Positions 15,609-24,199 are shown, counted from the first letter of the stretch. The stretch: DNA of 32,855 nt from Planctomycetaceae bacterium (GCA_028284885.1 JANQQW010000340.1:1-32855); one strand, 5' to 3'. Translations and numbers: made by a program. The notes: generated from the sequence alone by a model not told the origin.

Positions 15609-16679
15609 GTGACGTTCTCTCGCACTGTCGCTCGACTGCTCGCTGGCGTCCTCTTCCTGGCTGCGGGCCCCGGCTCGCTACTCGCCCAGGAACGGCACCT
15701 CCCGGACGCGATCGCCCCCAGCAAGAAGTTCGTCACGCCGCGGACGCGTCGGTCGATCGACGACGGGCTCGCCTACCTCGCGTCCCGCCAACGGCCGGAC
15801 GGCTCCTTCGGCTCGGGCAGCATCTTCGAGCGGAACGTCGCCGTCACGTCGCTCGCCGGCATGGCGTTCCTCTCCGGCGGCCACGCGCCCGACCGCGGCA
15901 AGTACGGCAGGAACGTCACGCGGGCCGTCGACTTCGTCCTCTCCCGCTGCCAGCCGAACGGGTTCATCACCGACGAACAGGCCGAGTACCACGGACCGAT
16001 GTACGGGCACGGCTTCGCCACGCTGTTCCTCGCCGAGGTCTACGGCATGACCCGACGGAAGGACGTGCGAACGAAGCTGAAGGCGGCCGTCGACCTCATC
16101 GTCAACACGCAGAACGACGAGGGGGGCTGGCGGTACGACCCGGTCCCCAAGGAGGCCGACGTCTCCGTCACCGCGTGCCAGATGATGGCCCTGCGGGCGG
16201 CCCGCAACTGCGGCCTCCACGTGCCGAAGGAGACCGTCACTCGCTGCGTCGACTACGTGAAGGACTGCCAGCACGAGGACGGCGGGTTCAAGTACCGCCG
16301 CACCCGGGGCGAGAGCCTGTTCCCCCGCTCGGCCGCCGCCACGGTCGCTCTATACAACTCCGGGCTCGACGAGGAGAACTCGCCCGAACTCCGCCGGGCG
16401 GTCAAGTACCTGTACCGCTACAAGCCCAGCGACGCCGTGCTGCGGTACGAGACCCACTACTACTACGGGCACTACTACGCGGCCCAGGCGATGTGGCAGA
16501 CCGGCGAGACCGGCCCGTACTGGCCGCAGTGGTATCCGGCCGTCCGCGACCAACTCGTCGGCCGGCAGCTCCCCAGCGGAGCGTGGTCCGCACAACGCGT
16601 CTGCCCGGAGTACGGCACGGCGATGTCGCTGCTCGTGCTGCAGATGCCCAACAACTACCTGCCGATCTTCCAGAAGTGA
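15609..16679 (+). CDS. Secreted prenyltransferase/squalene-oxidase-repeat (alpha/alpha-toroid) protein
   Basis: This 356-residue exported protein is built of alpha/alpha-barrel repeats related to squalene cyclases and prenyltransferase beta subunits. GTG 15609 starts a signal peptide (SRTVARLLAGVLFLAAGPGSLLAQ). An in-frame GTG at 15597 is the alternative. Repeat landmarks are ASRQRPDGSFGSG, NTQNDEGGWRYD, DCQHEDGGFKYRR and RQLPSGAWSA. The aromatic LRYETHYYYGHYYAAQAMW precedes the last repeat. No DxDD motif of a catalytic cyclase is present and no farnesyltransferase zinc site is evident. It is therefore probably a binding or structural protein of unknown ligand, a class common in planctomycetes. 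The NPCBM gene start overlaps its stop codon (GTGA). Confidence 0.88.
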   Translation: MTFSRTVARLLAGVLFLAAGPGSLLAQERHLPDAIAPSKKFVTPRTRRSIDDGLAYLASRQRPDGSFGSGSIFERNVAVTSLAGMAFLSGGHAPDRGKYGRNVTRAVDFVLSRCQPNGFITDEQAEYHGPMYGHGFATLFLAEVYGMTRRKDVRTKLKAAVDLIVNTQNDEGGWRYDPVPKEADVSVTACQMMALRAARNCGLHVPKETVTRCVDYVKDCQHEDGGFKYRRTRGESLFPRSAAATVALYNSGLDEENSPELRRAVKYLYRYKPSDAVLRYETHYYYGHYYAAQAMWQTGETGPYWPQWYPAVRDQLVGRQLPSGAWSAQRVCPEYGTAMSLLVLQMPNNYLPIFQK

Positions 16680-17866
16680 CGTCCTTCGCCCGCGCCACCC
16701 TCCTGCTCGTGGCCGCCACGTCGGCGGTTGCCGAGGACCGCGTGCTCGTCGAACGGTTCGACGGCCAGACGCTCGAAGGCGTGCTCGTCGCGTGCGATGA
16801 CTCACTTGTCGCGGTCGAGACGGCGGACGGGGTCCTCGAGCTGCCGGTGCGTGAGGTTGTGTCGATCCGCGTGGTCGATGCGACGGAGACGGAGTCGCCC
16901 CGAAACGTCGTGGTCATCGCCAACGGCGACCGGCTCGTCGGCCGACCGCTCGACGCCGACGAGGACACACTCCGGCTCGACGTGCCATCCTCGGCCGAGC
17001 CGCTCGCCGTTCCCCTCGAGACGATCCGCGGCGTGGCGTGGAGCCTGTCGCTGGACCGGAACGTTCGGGAGACGACGCTCGCGGACCTCGGTCGCGTGCG
17101 GGGCGACGGGGACCGACTCGTCTCGACGAACGGCGACTTCGTCCTCGGCGAGTTCCGCGGCCTCTCCGAGGAGGGGGTCGAGCTCGTCGTCTCCACCGCG
17201 AACACGACCGTCCCGGGCGACCGCGTCCGCGCGCTCTCGTTCGACCCGACGCTCATCACGCCGCCGAAGACCCCGAAGCGGCACGTCCTCGTCCGGCTGA
17301 ACGACGGCACTCGTCTGACGGCCGCGACGGTCGCCGTCGACGACGCGATCGTCTCGGTCGAGGCGGCGTTCGGCCCGACGATCGACGTGCCCCGCGAGCG
17401 GCTGCAGTCCCTCCGATTCGTCGGCGGCCGCGCCCGCGACCTCTCCGACCGCGAGCCGGCGACGTTCGAGCACACGCCGTGGCTGGGGCCGAAGCGGGAC
17501 TGGAAACGGGACCGTGCCGTTACCGGCCACCCCATGCGGCTCAGCGGCGTGACGCACGACAAGGGGCTCGGCCTCCCGTCCGGCACGCGTCTCGTCTACG
17601 ACCTGCAGCCGGGCGACCGCACGTTCCACGGCCACGTCGGCATCGACGACTCCACCCGCCGCCGCGGCAGCGCACGCGTCGTCGTCTCCCTCGACGGCCG
17701 CGAGGTCCACCGCACGCCCGTCGTCCGCGGCGGCGAGAAGCCGGTCGCGATCCCGCCGACCGACGTCGCCGGCGCGAAGCAGCTCGAACTCCGAGTCGAT
17801 CCCGCCGACGACGGCGACCTCCTCGACCGCGTGAACCTCATCGACCTGCTCGTCGTCGGCGAGTGA
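16676..17866 (+). CDS. Secreted NPCBM-domain protein
   Basis: This 396-residue protein carries a C-terminal NPCBM (novel putative carbohydrate-binding module) region. GTG 16676 overlaps the upstream stop by four bases, so translation is probably coupled; the resulting N-terminus TSFARATLLLVAATSAVAED is a signal peptide. Residues about 22-245 are beta-rich repeats of a type like LVERFDGQTLEGVLVACDDS, recurring as ANGDRLVGRPLDADEDTL, TNGDFVLGEFRGLSEEGV and NDGTRLTAATVAVDD. These look like four tandem copies of a small beta unit. The NPCBM part starts near SGVTHDKGLGLPSGTRLVYD and continues through VGIDDSTRRRG and VVVSLDGREV. It likely acts outside the cytoplasm together with the toroid protein. 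Confidence 0.85.
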   Translation: MTSFARATLLLVAATSAVAEDRVLVERFDGQTLEGVLVACDDSLVAVETADGVLELPVREVVSIRVVDATETESPRNVVVIANGDRLVGRPLDADEDTLRLDVPSSAEPLAVPLETIRGVAWSLSLDRNVRETTLADLGRVRGDGDRLVSTNGDFVLGEFRGLSEEGVELVVSTANTTVPGDRVRALSFDPTLITPPKTPKRHVLVRLNDGTRLTAATVAVDDAIVSVEAAFGPTIDVPRERLQSLRFVGGRARDLSDREPATFEHTPWLGPKRDWKRDRAVTGHPMRLSGVTHDKGLGLPSGTRLVYDLQPGDRTFHGHVGIDDSTRRRGSARVVVSLDGREVHRTPVVRGGEKPVAIPPTDVAGAKQLELRVDPADDGDLLDRVNLIDLLVVGE

Positions 17867-17867
17867 A

Positions 17868-18461
17868 CTACGGAGTCTTGTACGGCGCGTGGGCGTAGTA
17901 CTTCGGTCGTGAGTCCAGCCGGACGTGCAGCCAGGCCACGCCGCCTCCGGCCGTACTGAGCCAGACCGGTTCGTCACCGCGGCGGCGAGACATCTCGCGG
18001 CCGACGACCTGCCAGAGCGCATCGACTTGCTCGGCCGGTGCCCCGCGGACGAAGGCAGCGAGATCGCCGTAGGCCGAGTCGTCCGCTCGGGGCGACGGCA
18101 CGACGAGCGTCGCATCGCCGCGGAGGTTCCGAAACGTCACGACACTCGCATCGACCTCGCTGTCGGTGAAGTGCTCGGCGAACGACTCGCGATCGGTCTG
18201 CCGAGAGCGGAACGCCGGTGCGTCGACGAGGACGAACTCGAACTCGCGACTGGCGAGATCGTCGGAGTACGCGGGCGTCTCCCACCGGTACGCCTCGAAC
18301 GGCGCTTCGGCCAACGTCCTCGTGAAGACGGTCCGGAAGTCCGCCGACTCCTGCCAGAGTTCGACGACCCGCGCGTACGAGAGACATCCGCTCTCGTCGG
18401 TCGGCCTGAATCGCATGACTCGACCGCTCGTCACGACCTCACTGGCGAAGTCGATGCCCAT
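17868..18461 (-). CDS. DUF6940 family protein
   Basis: This 197-residue cytoplasmic protein matches what I recall of the DUF6940 family, which has no known function. Visible conserved stretches are SYARVVELWQESADFRTVF, PFEAYRWETPAYS, FEFVLVDAPAF, VVTFRNLRGDATLVVPSP, PAEQVDALWQVVGREM and the C-terminal VWLSTAGGGVAWLHVRLDSR ending PKYYAHAPY. ATG 18461 is the first start giving the conserved length. The frame is open much further upstream, but that stretch encodes the translated intergenic repeat and then the antisense of lhgO. The gene converges on the NPCBM gene with a one-base gap. It lies downstream of lhgO, separated by the palindromic repeat. Confidence 0.8.
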   Translation of the reverse strand: MGIDFASEVVTSGRVMRFRPTDESGCLSYARVVELWQESADFRTVFTRTLAEAPFEAYRWETPAYSDDLASREFEFVLVDAPAFRSRQTDRESFAEHFTDSEVDASVVTFRNLRGDATLVVPSPRADDSAYGDLAAFVRGAPAEQVDALWQVVGREMSRRRGDEPVWLSTAGGGVAWLHVRLDSRPKYYAHAPYKTP

Positions 18462-18490
18462 CACCGCGTTCTCGTCGGGGGAGAGATGAG

Positions 18491-18605
18491 TTGAACCGCG
18501 GATAGCGCTGATATCGCAGATCACCAGCGGTTCTTTCTCATCCGAGATATCTGCGCTATCCGCGGTTCTTCGATTCTCTGTGCCCTCTGCGTCTCTGCGG
18601 TTCAA
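18491..18605. repeat. Composite palindromic intergenic repeat with terminal inverted ends
   Basis: The 115-bp unit is bounded by perfect 9-bp inverted ends (TTGAACCGC at 18491-18499 and GCGGTTCAA at 18597-18605). Inside, 18494-18515 pairs with 18546-18567 over 22 bp with one mismatch. The right part reads CTCTGTGCCCTCTGCGTCTC, a phrase I know as a very common intergenic repeat in environmental bacteria, including planctomycetes and Verrucomicrobia. The right end overlaps the last codon and stop of lhgO (TGA lies inside GGTTGAACC on the minus strand). Confidence 0.8.
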
Positions 18606-19810
18606 CCCAGCCGCCCGGCCACCTTCTCCGCCACCAGTTTGCCGATGTTGAGCGACGCGGTCGCCGCTGGGCTGGGGGCGTTGCAGACGTTGACGATGCG
18701 GTCGTGTTCGAGGACGAGGAAGTCGTCGACGAGGCCGCCTTCGGGGGTGAGGGCCTGGGCGCGGACGCCGGCGGGGCAGGCGACCAGCATGTCGCCGGTG
18801 ATCTCGGGCATCAGCCGTTGCAGAGCTCGGACGAAGGCGGCCTTGCTGAACGACCGCCACATCTCGCCCATGCCCATCCGCCAGTGCTTCCACGCCATGC
18901 GGCGGAAGCCGACGTAGCCGAGCGTGTCGGCGAGGTCGCCGAGGTTGAGCGTCCAGCGGGTGTACCCCTCGCGGGCGAAGGCGAGCACGGCGTTCGGCCC
19001 GCACTCCACGCCGCCGTGCACCATGCGGGTGAAGTGCACGCCCAGGAACGGGAAGCTGGGGTCCGGCACCGGGTAGATCAGGTTGCGGCAGAGGTGTTCG
19101 GCCTCGGGCTTCAGCTCGAAGTACTCGCCGCGGAACGGGACGATCTTCGCCTCGGGCTTCTGTCCGCCGAGCTTCGTGAGCCGGTCCGAGTAGAGGCCGC
19201 CGCAGTTGACGAGGAAGCCGGCGTCGACCGCGCCACCGGTCGACTCGACGTGCACGCGGCGGTTCCTCTCGGTGATGTTCGTCACCCTGGCGTTCAGCAG
19301 GATCTCGGCGTCGTGCTCGCGGGCGATCTCGGCGAGCCGCTCGCAGACCTGCTTGTAGTCGACGATGCCGGACTCCGGGACGTGGATGGCGGCGACCCCG
19401 GCAACGTGCGGCTCCAGTTCGTGCAGCCGGTCGGCGTCGACGACCTCGCAGGTCACGCCGTTCTGCTGGCCACGTTCGTAGATGTTCTGCATGCGGGGGA
19501 TCTCGGACTCGTCGACGGCGACGATGACCTTCCCGCAGAGTTCGTAGGCGATCCCCTCCTGCTCGCAGAACTCCTGCATGGCGAGCTTCCCCTCGCGGCA
19601 GTTGACCGCGCGGAGGGAGCCCGGCTTGTAGTAGATGCCGGAGTGCAGCACGCCGGAGTTGTGTCCGGTCTGGTGGGCGGCGACCGCGGCCTCCTTTTCG
19701 AGGACGACGATCTTCGTGCTGGGCTGCTGCTGGAGGAGCCGGTAGGCGGTGGCCAGCCCGACGATGCCTCCGCCGACGATCGCGACGTCGGCCTGCTTCA
19801 CTTCACTCAC
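18602..19810 (-). CDS. lhgO: L-2-hydroxyglutarate oxidase/dehydrogenase LhgO
   Basis: LhgO is an FAD-dependent oxidoreductase that converts L-2-hydroxyglutarate to 2-oxoglutarate, feeding electrons to the respiratory chain at the membrane. The protein is 402 residues, the usual length, from ATG 19810. The FAD fold opens with [19 protein letters not shown], followed by VVLEKE and the family hallmark [85 protein letters not shown] and [18 protein letters not shown] are also characteristic. The C-terminus [17 protein letters not shown] is the conserved FAD-contact region. The stop codon is supplied by the flanking repeat, so the last residues may differ from relatives. It is encoded in the minus-strand array with the ApbE-NqrM fusion upstream. 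Confidence 0.95.
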   Translation of the reverse strand: MSEVKQADVAIVGGGIVGLATAYRLLQQQPSTKIVVLEKEAAVAAHQTGHNSGVLHSGIYYKPGSLRAVNCREGKLAMQEFCEQEGIAYELCGKVIVAVDESEIPRMQNIYERGQQNGVTCEVVDADRLHELEPHVAGVAAIHVPESGIVDYKQVCERLAEIAREHDAEILLNARVTNITERNRRVHVESTGGAVDAGFLVNCGGLYSDRLTKLGGQKPEAKIVPFRGEYFELKPEAEHLCRNLIYPVPDPSFPFLGVHFTRMVHGGVECGPNAVLAFAREGYTRWTLNLGDLADTLGYVGFRRMAWKHWRMGMGEMWRSFSKAAFVRALQRLMPEITGDMLVACPAGVRAQALTPEGGLVDDFLVLEHDRIVNVCNAPSPAATASLNIGKLVAEKVAGRLG

Positions 19811-19875
19811 GTTTCGCCTCCGTGCGAACTTCTCGATGACGGCACGTCACGTTGGGGAAGCGTACCGACTGCGGG

Positions 19876-19909
19876 CCCCTCACCCCAGCCCTCTCCCGCG
19901 GGAGAGGGA
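19876..19909 (-). repeat. REP-like palindromic repeat, copy 2
   Basis: This is the inverted copy of the unit at 15,496-15,532. On the minus strand it reads TCCCTCTCCCGCGGGAGAGG followed by GCTGGGGTGAGGGG. It lies between the ApbE-NqrM stop (19915) and the lhgO start (19810) and could form a 3' hairpin on the apbE-type transcript. Confidence 0.75.
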
Positions 19910-19914
19910 GCACG

Positions 19915-21201
19915 TCAGGTCTTGGCCGTGGCGGTTTCCAGCTCGGCGTCGCGGGCCTGGCCTTCCTCGACGCCGCCGCAGGAGGGGAGCGGGTTGGTGC
20001 AGGCCTCGCAGATCGACTTGCCGTCGCGGTCCTTCATGTTGGCGAGGCCGCCGCAGGAACCGGTGATGCGGCGGTTGCTCAGGATGACGCCGACCGCCAT
20101 CGCGGCGATCGCGACGAGGAAGACGCCGAAGGCGATCAGGTAGGTGGTCAGCGGGGACATGGCGGGGGCGGGCTCGTTCTCGGCGTTGGCGGCCAGCAGG
20201 GTCTCGAAGGCGGGGGTCGCCCGTTCGACGAGATCGTCGCCGTTCCGGACGATCAACAGGGCGGCGAGGTTCTGCTCCACGGCCAGATCATACCCGCGGT
20301 CCGGGCCGAGCACCAAGAGGGCGGTCGCCAAGGCGTCGGCGTCCATGCACGTTTCGGCCACCACGGAGACGCTGGCGAGGTCGTGCGTGACGGGTCGGCC
20401 GGTCGTCGGGTCGATCGTGTGCGAGTAGCGGACGCCTTCGACCTCGAAGAAGTTGCGGTAGTCGCCGGAGGTGGCGAGAGCCCGGTCGCCGATGACGAGG
20501 GCCGTCTGCACGCTGCGGAGTCCGGCGACCGGTCGTTCGATGCCGACCTTCCACGGCTTCCCGTCGGCTTTCGCGCCTTTCGTCCGCAACTCGCCGCCGA
20601 CCTCGAAGAGGTAGCCCTCGATCCCGAGGTCGTCGAGTTCGCGGGCCACCTCGTCGACGGCGAAGCCCTTCGCGATGGCGGAGAGGTTCAGCCGCAGATC
20701 CACGTCGAGCTTCTTCAGCGCCGGTGGGTCGGTGCGGATCACGATCTTCTCCCAGCCGACGTGCTCGCTCGCCGCCGCGATGGTCTCGTCGGTTGGGAGG
20801 AGTTCTCGCGTCACCACGTCCTCTTCGCCGAAGCTCCAGAGATTGACGATCGGGCCGACCGTGACGTCGAACGCGCCGCCGGACGCCTCACTGACCTCGG
20901 AGGCCCGGAAGACGACGGCCATCGTCTCGCGGGAGACGTCGAACCAGTCGGTCTCACGGCTCGCGTTGAAGCGACTGATCTCGGACTCCGGGTCCCACGT
21001 CGACATCAGCCCGTTGACGCGGTCGAGCCGCGACTGAACTCGGGCCTGCAGACCGTCCTCGTCGAGGCCGTCCGGCAGTGCGTCGACCTTCACGTTCCAG
21101 ACGATCGGCCCCATCGTCGTGCCGGAGACGTGGACCGGCTCCGTGCCTTCGGCAACAGCCCCGACGAGGGCGAGGAGAGCGATCGGCAGGGTGCGGATCA
21201 T
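19915..21201 (-). CDS. FAD:protein FMN transferase (ApbE) fused to NqrM-like C-terminal domain
   Basis: The first about 335 residues are an exported ApbE, which attaches FMN covalently to threonine in target flavoproteins such as NqrB/NqrC. Motifs: signal peptide (1-18), [32 protein letters not shown] (172-184), [21 protein letters not shown] (261-270) and [16 protein letters not shown] with the metal-binding aspartates. After a linker, residues 353-374 form a membrane helix ([19 protein letters not shown]). This is followed by GSCGGL (381-386) and further cysteines at 398, 401 and 408. This tail closely resembles NqrM (DUF539), the small membrane protein needed to mature Na+-translocating NADH:quinone reductase. 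Two NQR maturation functions thus sit in one chain. No nqr genes lie in the window. It is preceded by prs and followed by lhgO on the same strand. Confidence 0.9.
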   Translation of the reverse strand: MIRTLPIALLALVGAVAEGTEPVHVSGTTMGPIVWNVKVDALPDGLDEDGLQARVQSRLDRVNGLMSTWDPESEISRFNASRETDWFDVSRETMAVVFRASEVSEASGGAFDVTVGPIVNLWSFGEEDVVTRELLPTDETIAAASEHVGWEKIVIRTDPPALKKLDVDLRLNLSAIAKGFAVDEVARELDDLGIEGYLFEVGGELRTKGAKADGKPWKVGIERPVAGLRSVQTALVIGDRALATSGDYRNFFEVEGVRYSHTIDPTTGRPVTHDLASVSVVAETCMDADALATALLVLGPDRGYDLAVEQNLAALLIVRNGDDLVERATPAFETLLAANAENEPAPAMSPLTTYLIAFGVFLVAIAAMAVGVILSNRRITGSCGGLANMKDRDGKSICEACTNPLPSCGGVEEGQARDAELETATAKT

Positions 21202-21344
21202 GTGACGTTCTCCGTGGGCTGCGTGCAGGCGAGCGGCCGGTGTGAGCCGGCCGGTTTCGCTTGCTCCATTGTTCGACCGACCATCCCGTTGGCAACGCGT
21301 AACCGGGGGGCTGACACCCTCCGCTCGCCTTCAGAGTACCCGGC

Positions 21345-22349
21345 CTACTGCGGCCCGTCGTCCGGGAACAACCGGCTCACGCTCGTCCGGTTGTGGATCG
21401 AGCGGATGGCCTCGGCGAACAGTGGGGCGACGGAGACGGTCTTCAGCTTCTCCGGGTAGCCGTGCCGGTGGGGCGACTCGATCGTGTCGGTCACGAACAG
21501 CTGCTTGATGACGCTGTTCTGGATTCGTTCGGGGGCCTGGCCGGGCAGCACGGCGTGGCTGATGCAGGCGTAGACGTCGTTCGCGCCGCGGGCCTTGAGC
21601 AGTTCGGCCATCTTGACGAGCGAGCCGCCGCTGATGGCGAAGTCGTCGGTGATGAGGACGTTCTTCCCCTCGACCTCGCCGACGACCTCGAGGACCTCGG
21701 CCGACTCGGTGTGGTCCATCCGCTGTTTGTAGCCGATGGCGACCGGGCAGCCGAGCAGGTTGGCGTATGCGGCGGCGTCCTTGGCGAACCCGGCGTCCGG
21801 GCTGCAGACGACGAGGTTCTCCAGCCCCAGCGTACGGATGTGGTCGCAGATGACGTGGCGGGCGTAGAGGTGATCGACCGGGATGCCGAAGAAGCCCTGA
21901 ATCTGCGGGCTGTGCAGGTCCATCATCAGGCAGCGGTCCGCCCCGGCCGCCTCGATGGCGTCGGCACAGACGCGGGCCCGGATGGAGACCCGCGGCTCGT
22001 CCTTCTTGTCCCCCTTCGCGTAGCTGAAGAACGGGATGACGGCCGTGACGTTGGCCGCGCTGGCCCGCTTGAGGGCGTCGATCCAGAACAGCAGTTCGAC
22101 GAGGTTGTCGTTCACGGGGAAGTGGACGCCCTGCACGATGAAGGCGTCCTTGCCGCGGACGTTCTCCAGGATGCGGACGAAGACGTTTCCCTCGCTGAAG
22201 ACGTGGGCCTCGCACGGGACCAGTGGCTCGCCGAGCTCGCGGGCGATGGCGGCGGCGAGCCGCGGACTGCCGGAGCCGGCGAGGAGGGCGATGTCGCCGC
22301 GGGGGGGCTCGGTGACGCCGGGGGCGAGGTCGGTGACGGACTCGGACAT
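21345..22349 (-). CDS. prs: Ribose-phosphate pyrophosphokinase (PRPP synthetase), divergent paralogue
   Basis: PRPP synthetase makes phosphoribosyl pyrophosphate from ribose-5-phosphate and ATP for purine, pyrimidine, His and Trp synthesis. The protein is 334 residues from ATG 22349. Matches to class I enzymes: FSEGNVFVRILENVRGKDAF, PVNDNLVELLFWIDALKRAS, AVIPFFSYAKGDKK, MMDLHSPQIQGFFGIPVDHL, VCSPDAGFAKDAAAYA and VLITDDFAISGGSL (231-244). Some positions depart from the norm: the SYARQDRK-type ATP loop reads SYAKGDKK, the flexible catalytic loop is YKQRMD rather than KRR-type, and the ribose-phosphate loop has Ile239 and Ser240 where DTGGT-type loops have Asp-Thr. It may be a second, specialised PRPP synthetase; catalytic activity is likely but not certain. 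Confidence 0.88.
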   Translation of the reverse strand: MSESVTDLAPGVTEPPRGDIALLAGSGSPRLAAAIARELGEPLVPCEAHVFSEGNVFVRILENVRGKDAFIVQGVHFPVNDNLVELLFWIDALKRASAANVTAVIPFFSYAKGDKKDEPRVSIRARVCADAIEAAGADRCLMMDLHSPQIQGFFGIPVDHLYARHVICDHIRTLGLENLVVCSPDAGFAKDAAAYANLLGCPVAIGYKQRMDHTESAEVLEVVGEVEGKNVLITDDFAISGGSLVKMAELLKARGANDVYACISHAVLPGQAPERIQNSVIKQLFVTDTIESPHRHGYPEKLKTVSVAPLFAEAIRSIHNRTSVSRLFPDDGPQ

Positions 22350-22469
22350 GGTTCTCGGATCGCTCGAGGCGGAACGGCGAGATCGTACAGCCCGTGGGTC
22401 CGGCTGCGAAGTCGGCCCCCGGTCGCTGTCGGGGCGGGCGAGCGGATCCGTATTTCTTTGTGGATGAGT

Positions 22470-22596
22470 GGAACCACCCAAGCCGATCTTGTACTGTTGG
22501 CTCCAGCGGTTGGACTTCTCGGGGAGCTCTTCCCCTCCAACCGCTCGTGGTTCTTCGACGATTCCGTCACTTCAATCCACTCGAGGCGAGGTCTCC
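22470..22596 (+). promoter_or_regulatory. Structured 5' leader of first DUF1559 gene
   Basis: The leader opens with GTGGAACCACC, which has a GGAACC box like an ECF-sigma -35, then AAGCCGATC. A strong hairpin follows: 22505-22514 pairs perfectly with 22536-22545 over 10 bp, with an inner 5-bp GGGGA/TCCCC stem. After that come GACGATTCCGTCA, CTTCA and CGAGGTCTCC before the ATG. The same boxes in the same order, with the GGAACC box 125-127 bases before the ATG, precede the second DUF1559 gene. The promoter role is inference; the shared pattern is seen directly. Confidence 0.45.
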
Positions 22597-23511
22597 ATGT
22601 CTCCGCACGTCCCTGTCGTACGCCGTCGTGGGTTTACGCTCATCGAACTGCTGGTGGTGATTGCCATCATCGCGATCCTGATCGCGTTGCTGCTGCCCGC
22701 CGTCCAGCAGGCCCGCGAAGCCGCCCGCCGCTCTTCCTGCAAGAGCAAGCTGAAGCAGATGGGCGTCGCCCTGCACAACTTTCACGACGTTCACGGTGCC
22801 CTGCCGGCTGGCAGCATTCGGGACGGCAACAACCAGGAGGCGTGGGGCTGGGGGGCGTACCTGCTGCCACAGCTGGAACAGGCGCCGCTGTTCGACGACC
22901 TCGACGTCTTCAACCGGAGGCTGCGGGACCTCGGCGGCTCGGCCGCCAACCGGGCCCTGGCGCGGACTTCGTTGGACATCTTCCTCTGCCCCAGTGATCC
23001 GGCTGAAGAGATCAACGCCCGCCGCCACTTCGACGGCAGCGGGTGGCCGGGGGGTGGCAACGGACGAGTGGCCACTGCGAACTACATCGGCGTCTGCGGG
23101 ACGGGCAACGTCAGCGACACGAACAACAACGGCGTGCTCCGGATGGCGCCGAACAACTCCGAGTACGCACTGACGAAGTTCCGCGACATCACGGACGGCA
23201 CGTCCAACACGATGATGGTGGGCGAGCGAAGCTACCGCTGCTGGGCCGGAGCCTGGGCCGGGAACCGCAATCCGCGGGGCAACGGACCCCGGGGAGCGGA
23301 CTACACGATGGGCCGCACCCAGATCGCCATGAACGGGGCGATCGGCAGCAACACGAACGGATGTCGCCAGTCGTTCGGCAGCGAGCACACGGGCGGCTCC
23401 CAGTTCTGCTTCTCGGACGGCGCGGTCCGCTTCGTCAGCGAGAACATCAACATCAACACCTACCGGCGACTCGGCCGGCGGAACGACGGTGAAGTCGTGA
23501 CGCTCCCGTAA
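22597..23511 (+). CDS. DUF1559 prepilin-like protein 1
   Basis: This 304-residue protein has a type IV prepilin N-terminus ([19 protein letters not shown], cleavage expected after Gly) followed by [20 protein letters not shown], the planctomycete DUF1559 signature. The body has VHGALPAGSI, AWGWGAYLLPQLEQ, LDIFLCPSD, TANYIGVCGTG, FRDITDGTSNTMMVGERS and the C-terminal HTGGSQFCFSDGAVRFVSEN. DUF1559 proteins are greatly expanded in planctomycetes and are thought to be pseudopilin-type surface or secretion proteins; their role is unknown. The ATG at 22597 sits after CGAGGTCTCC, shared with the paralogue. The N-terminal coding region is nearly identical in DNA to that at 24,325, while the middle diverges, indicating a duplicated pair. 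A lipoprotein gene follows 90 bases downstream. Confidence 0.95.
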   Translation: MSPHVPVVRRRGFTLIELLVVIAIIAILIALLLPAVQQAREAARRSSCKSKLKQMGVALHNFHDVHGALPAGSIRDGNNQEAWGWGAYLLPQLEQAPLFDDLDVFNRRLRDLGGSAANRALARTSLDIFLCPSDPAEEINARRHFDGSGWPGGGNGRVATANYIGVCGTGNVSDTNNNGVLRMAPNNSEYALTKFRDITDGTSNTMMVGERSYRCWAGAWAGNRNPRGNGPRGADYTMGRTQIAMNGAIGSNTNGCRQSFGSEHTGGSQFCFSDGAVRFVSENININTYRRLGRRNDGEVVTLP

Positions 23512-23537
23512 CGGGTTCGCTTCGTGGGATCAGACGA

Positions 23538-23567
23538 CCCGGGTACGGTCGACGGACCGTGTCCGGG
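23538..23567 (+). terminator. Intercistronic hairpin, possible terminator or attenuator
   Basis: Stem arms CCCGG/CCGGG and ACGGTC/GACCGT are separated by a GT/GT internal loop, with a 4-base top loop. About 8 bases later there is a short T run (ACTTTTC). It lies in the 90-base gap between the first DUF1559 gene and the lipoprotein gene, so it could end or partly reduce transcription into the latter. Confidence 0.45.
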
Positions 23568-23600
23568 CCCCTCTACACTTTTCTCGGAGGCAAGACGTAC

Positions 23601-24056
23601 ATGGCGCGCTGCGTGAACGTTGGCCGGTGTTTTGCTCTGCTGCTCGTGGTGGCCGTCGCCGGTTGCGGCGGAGGGGGCGGCTCCGACCAGCCGGACTTGG
23701 GGACCGTGTCCGGCGTGGTGAAACTGGACGGCGAGCCGTTGGCCAACGCCAACGTCGAGTTCCAGCCCGAGGAGGGACGCCCGTCGACCGCCACGACGAA
23801 CGACGACGGTGAGTACGAACTCAAATACACCTTCGAGACGAAGGGGGCCAAGATCGGTACCCACAAGGTGATGATCTGGACGTTCCAGGAAGGGGACTCC
23901 GACGACGGAACCCCCACGGTCCTCGTCGAGGAGAAGGTGCCGGTCGTCTACAACCGGGACACGACGCTGGAGGAGACCGTCGAGGCGGGCTCGCAGGAGA
24001 TCGACTTCGAACTCGACTCGTCGCTCGGAGAGATCGTCCAGAAGCCGCCTTACTGA
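23601..24056 (+). CDS. Lipoprotein with carboxypeptidase-regulatory/transthyretin-like domain
   Basis: This is a 151-residue lipoprotein. ATG 23601 has a clean GGAGG 10 bases upstream. The signal is CVNVGRCFALLLVVAVAG followed by Cys (lipobox VAVAGC), then a Gly-rich linker. The mature domain has VSGVVKLDGEPLANANVEFQ, the usual opening of the carboxypeptidase-regulatory-like (Greek-key, transthyretin-like) fold, followed by TTNDDGEYELKY and IGTHKVMIW. Short lipoproteins of this type very often lie next to DUF1559 genes in planctomycetes, and here it sits between two of them. It is probably anchored in a membrane facing the periplasm. Its binding partner is unknown. Confidence 0.85.
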   Translation: MARCVNVGRCFALLLVVAVAGCGGGGGSDQPDLGTVSGVVKLDGEPLANANVEFQPEEGRPSTATTNDDGEYELKYTFETKGAKIGTHKVMIWTFQEGDSDDGTPTVLVEEKVPVVYNRDTTLEETVEAGSQEIDFELDSSLGEIVQKPPY

Positions 24057-24199
24057 GGCGACCGTCCATGACGTTTCGCCATTTGCGCGAACGAGTTGCG
24101 ACGCCACGAGACCTCGGAAGCGGAGGCCCGCGGATCGTGGGCGGGACTGCTGCCCGCGTTCTGTGGGCCGACACGGCTGGAAAATCCGGGTGGACTGGT

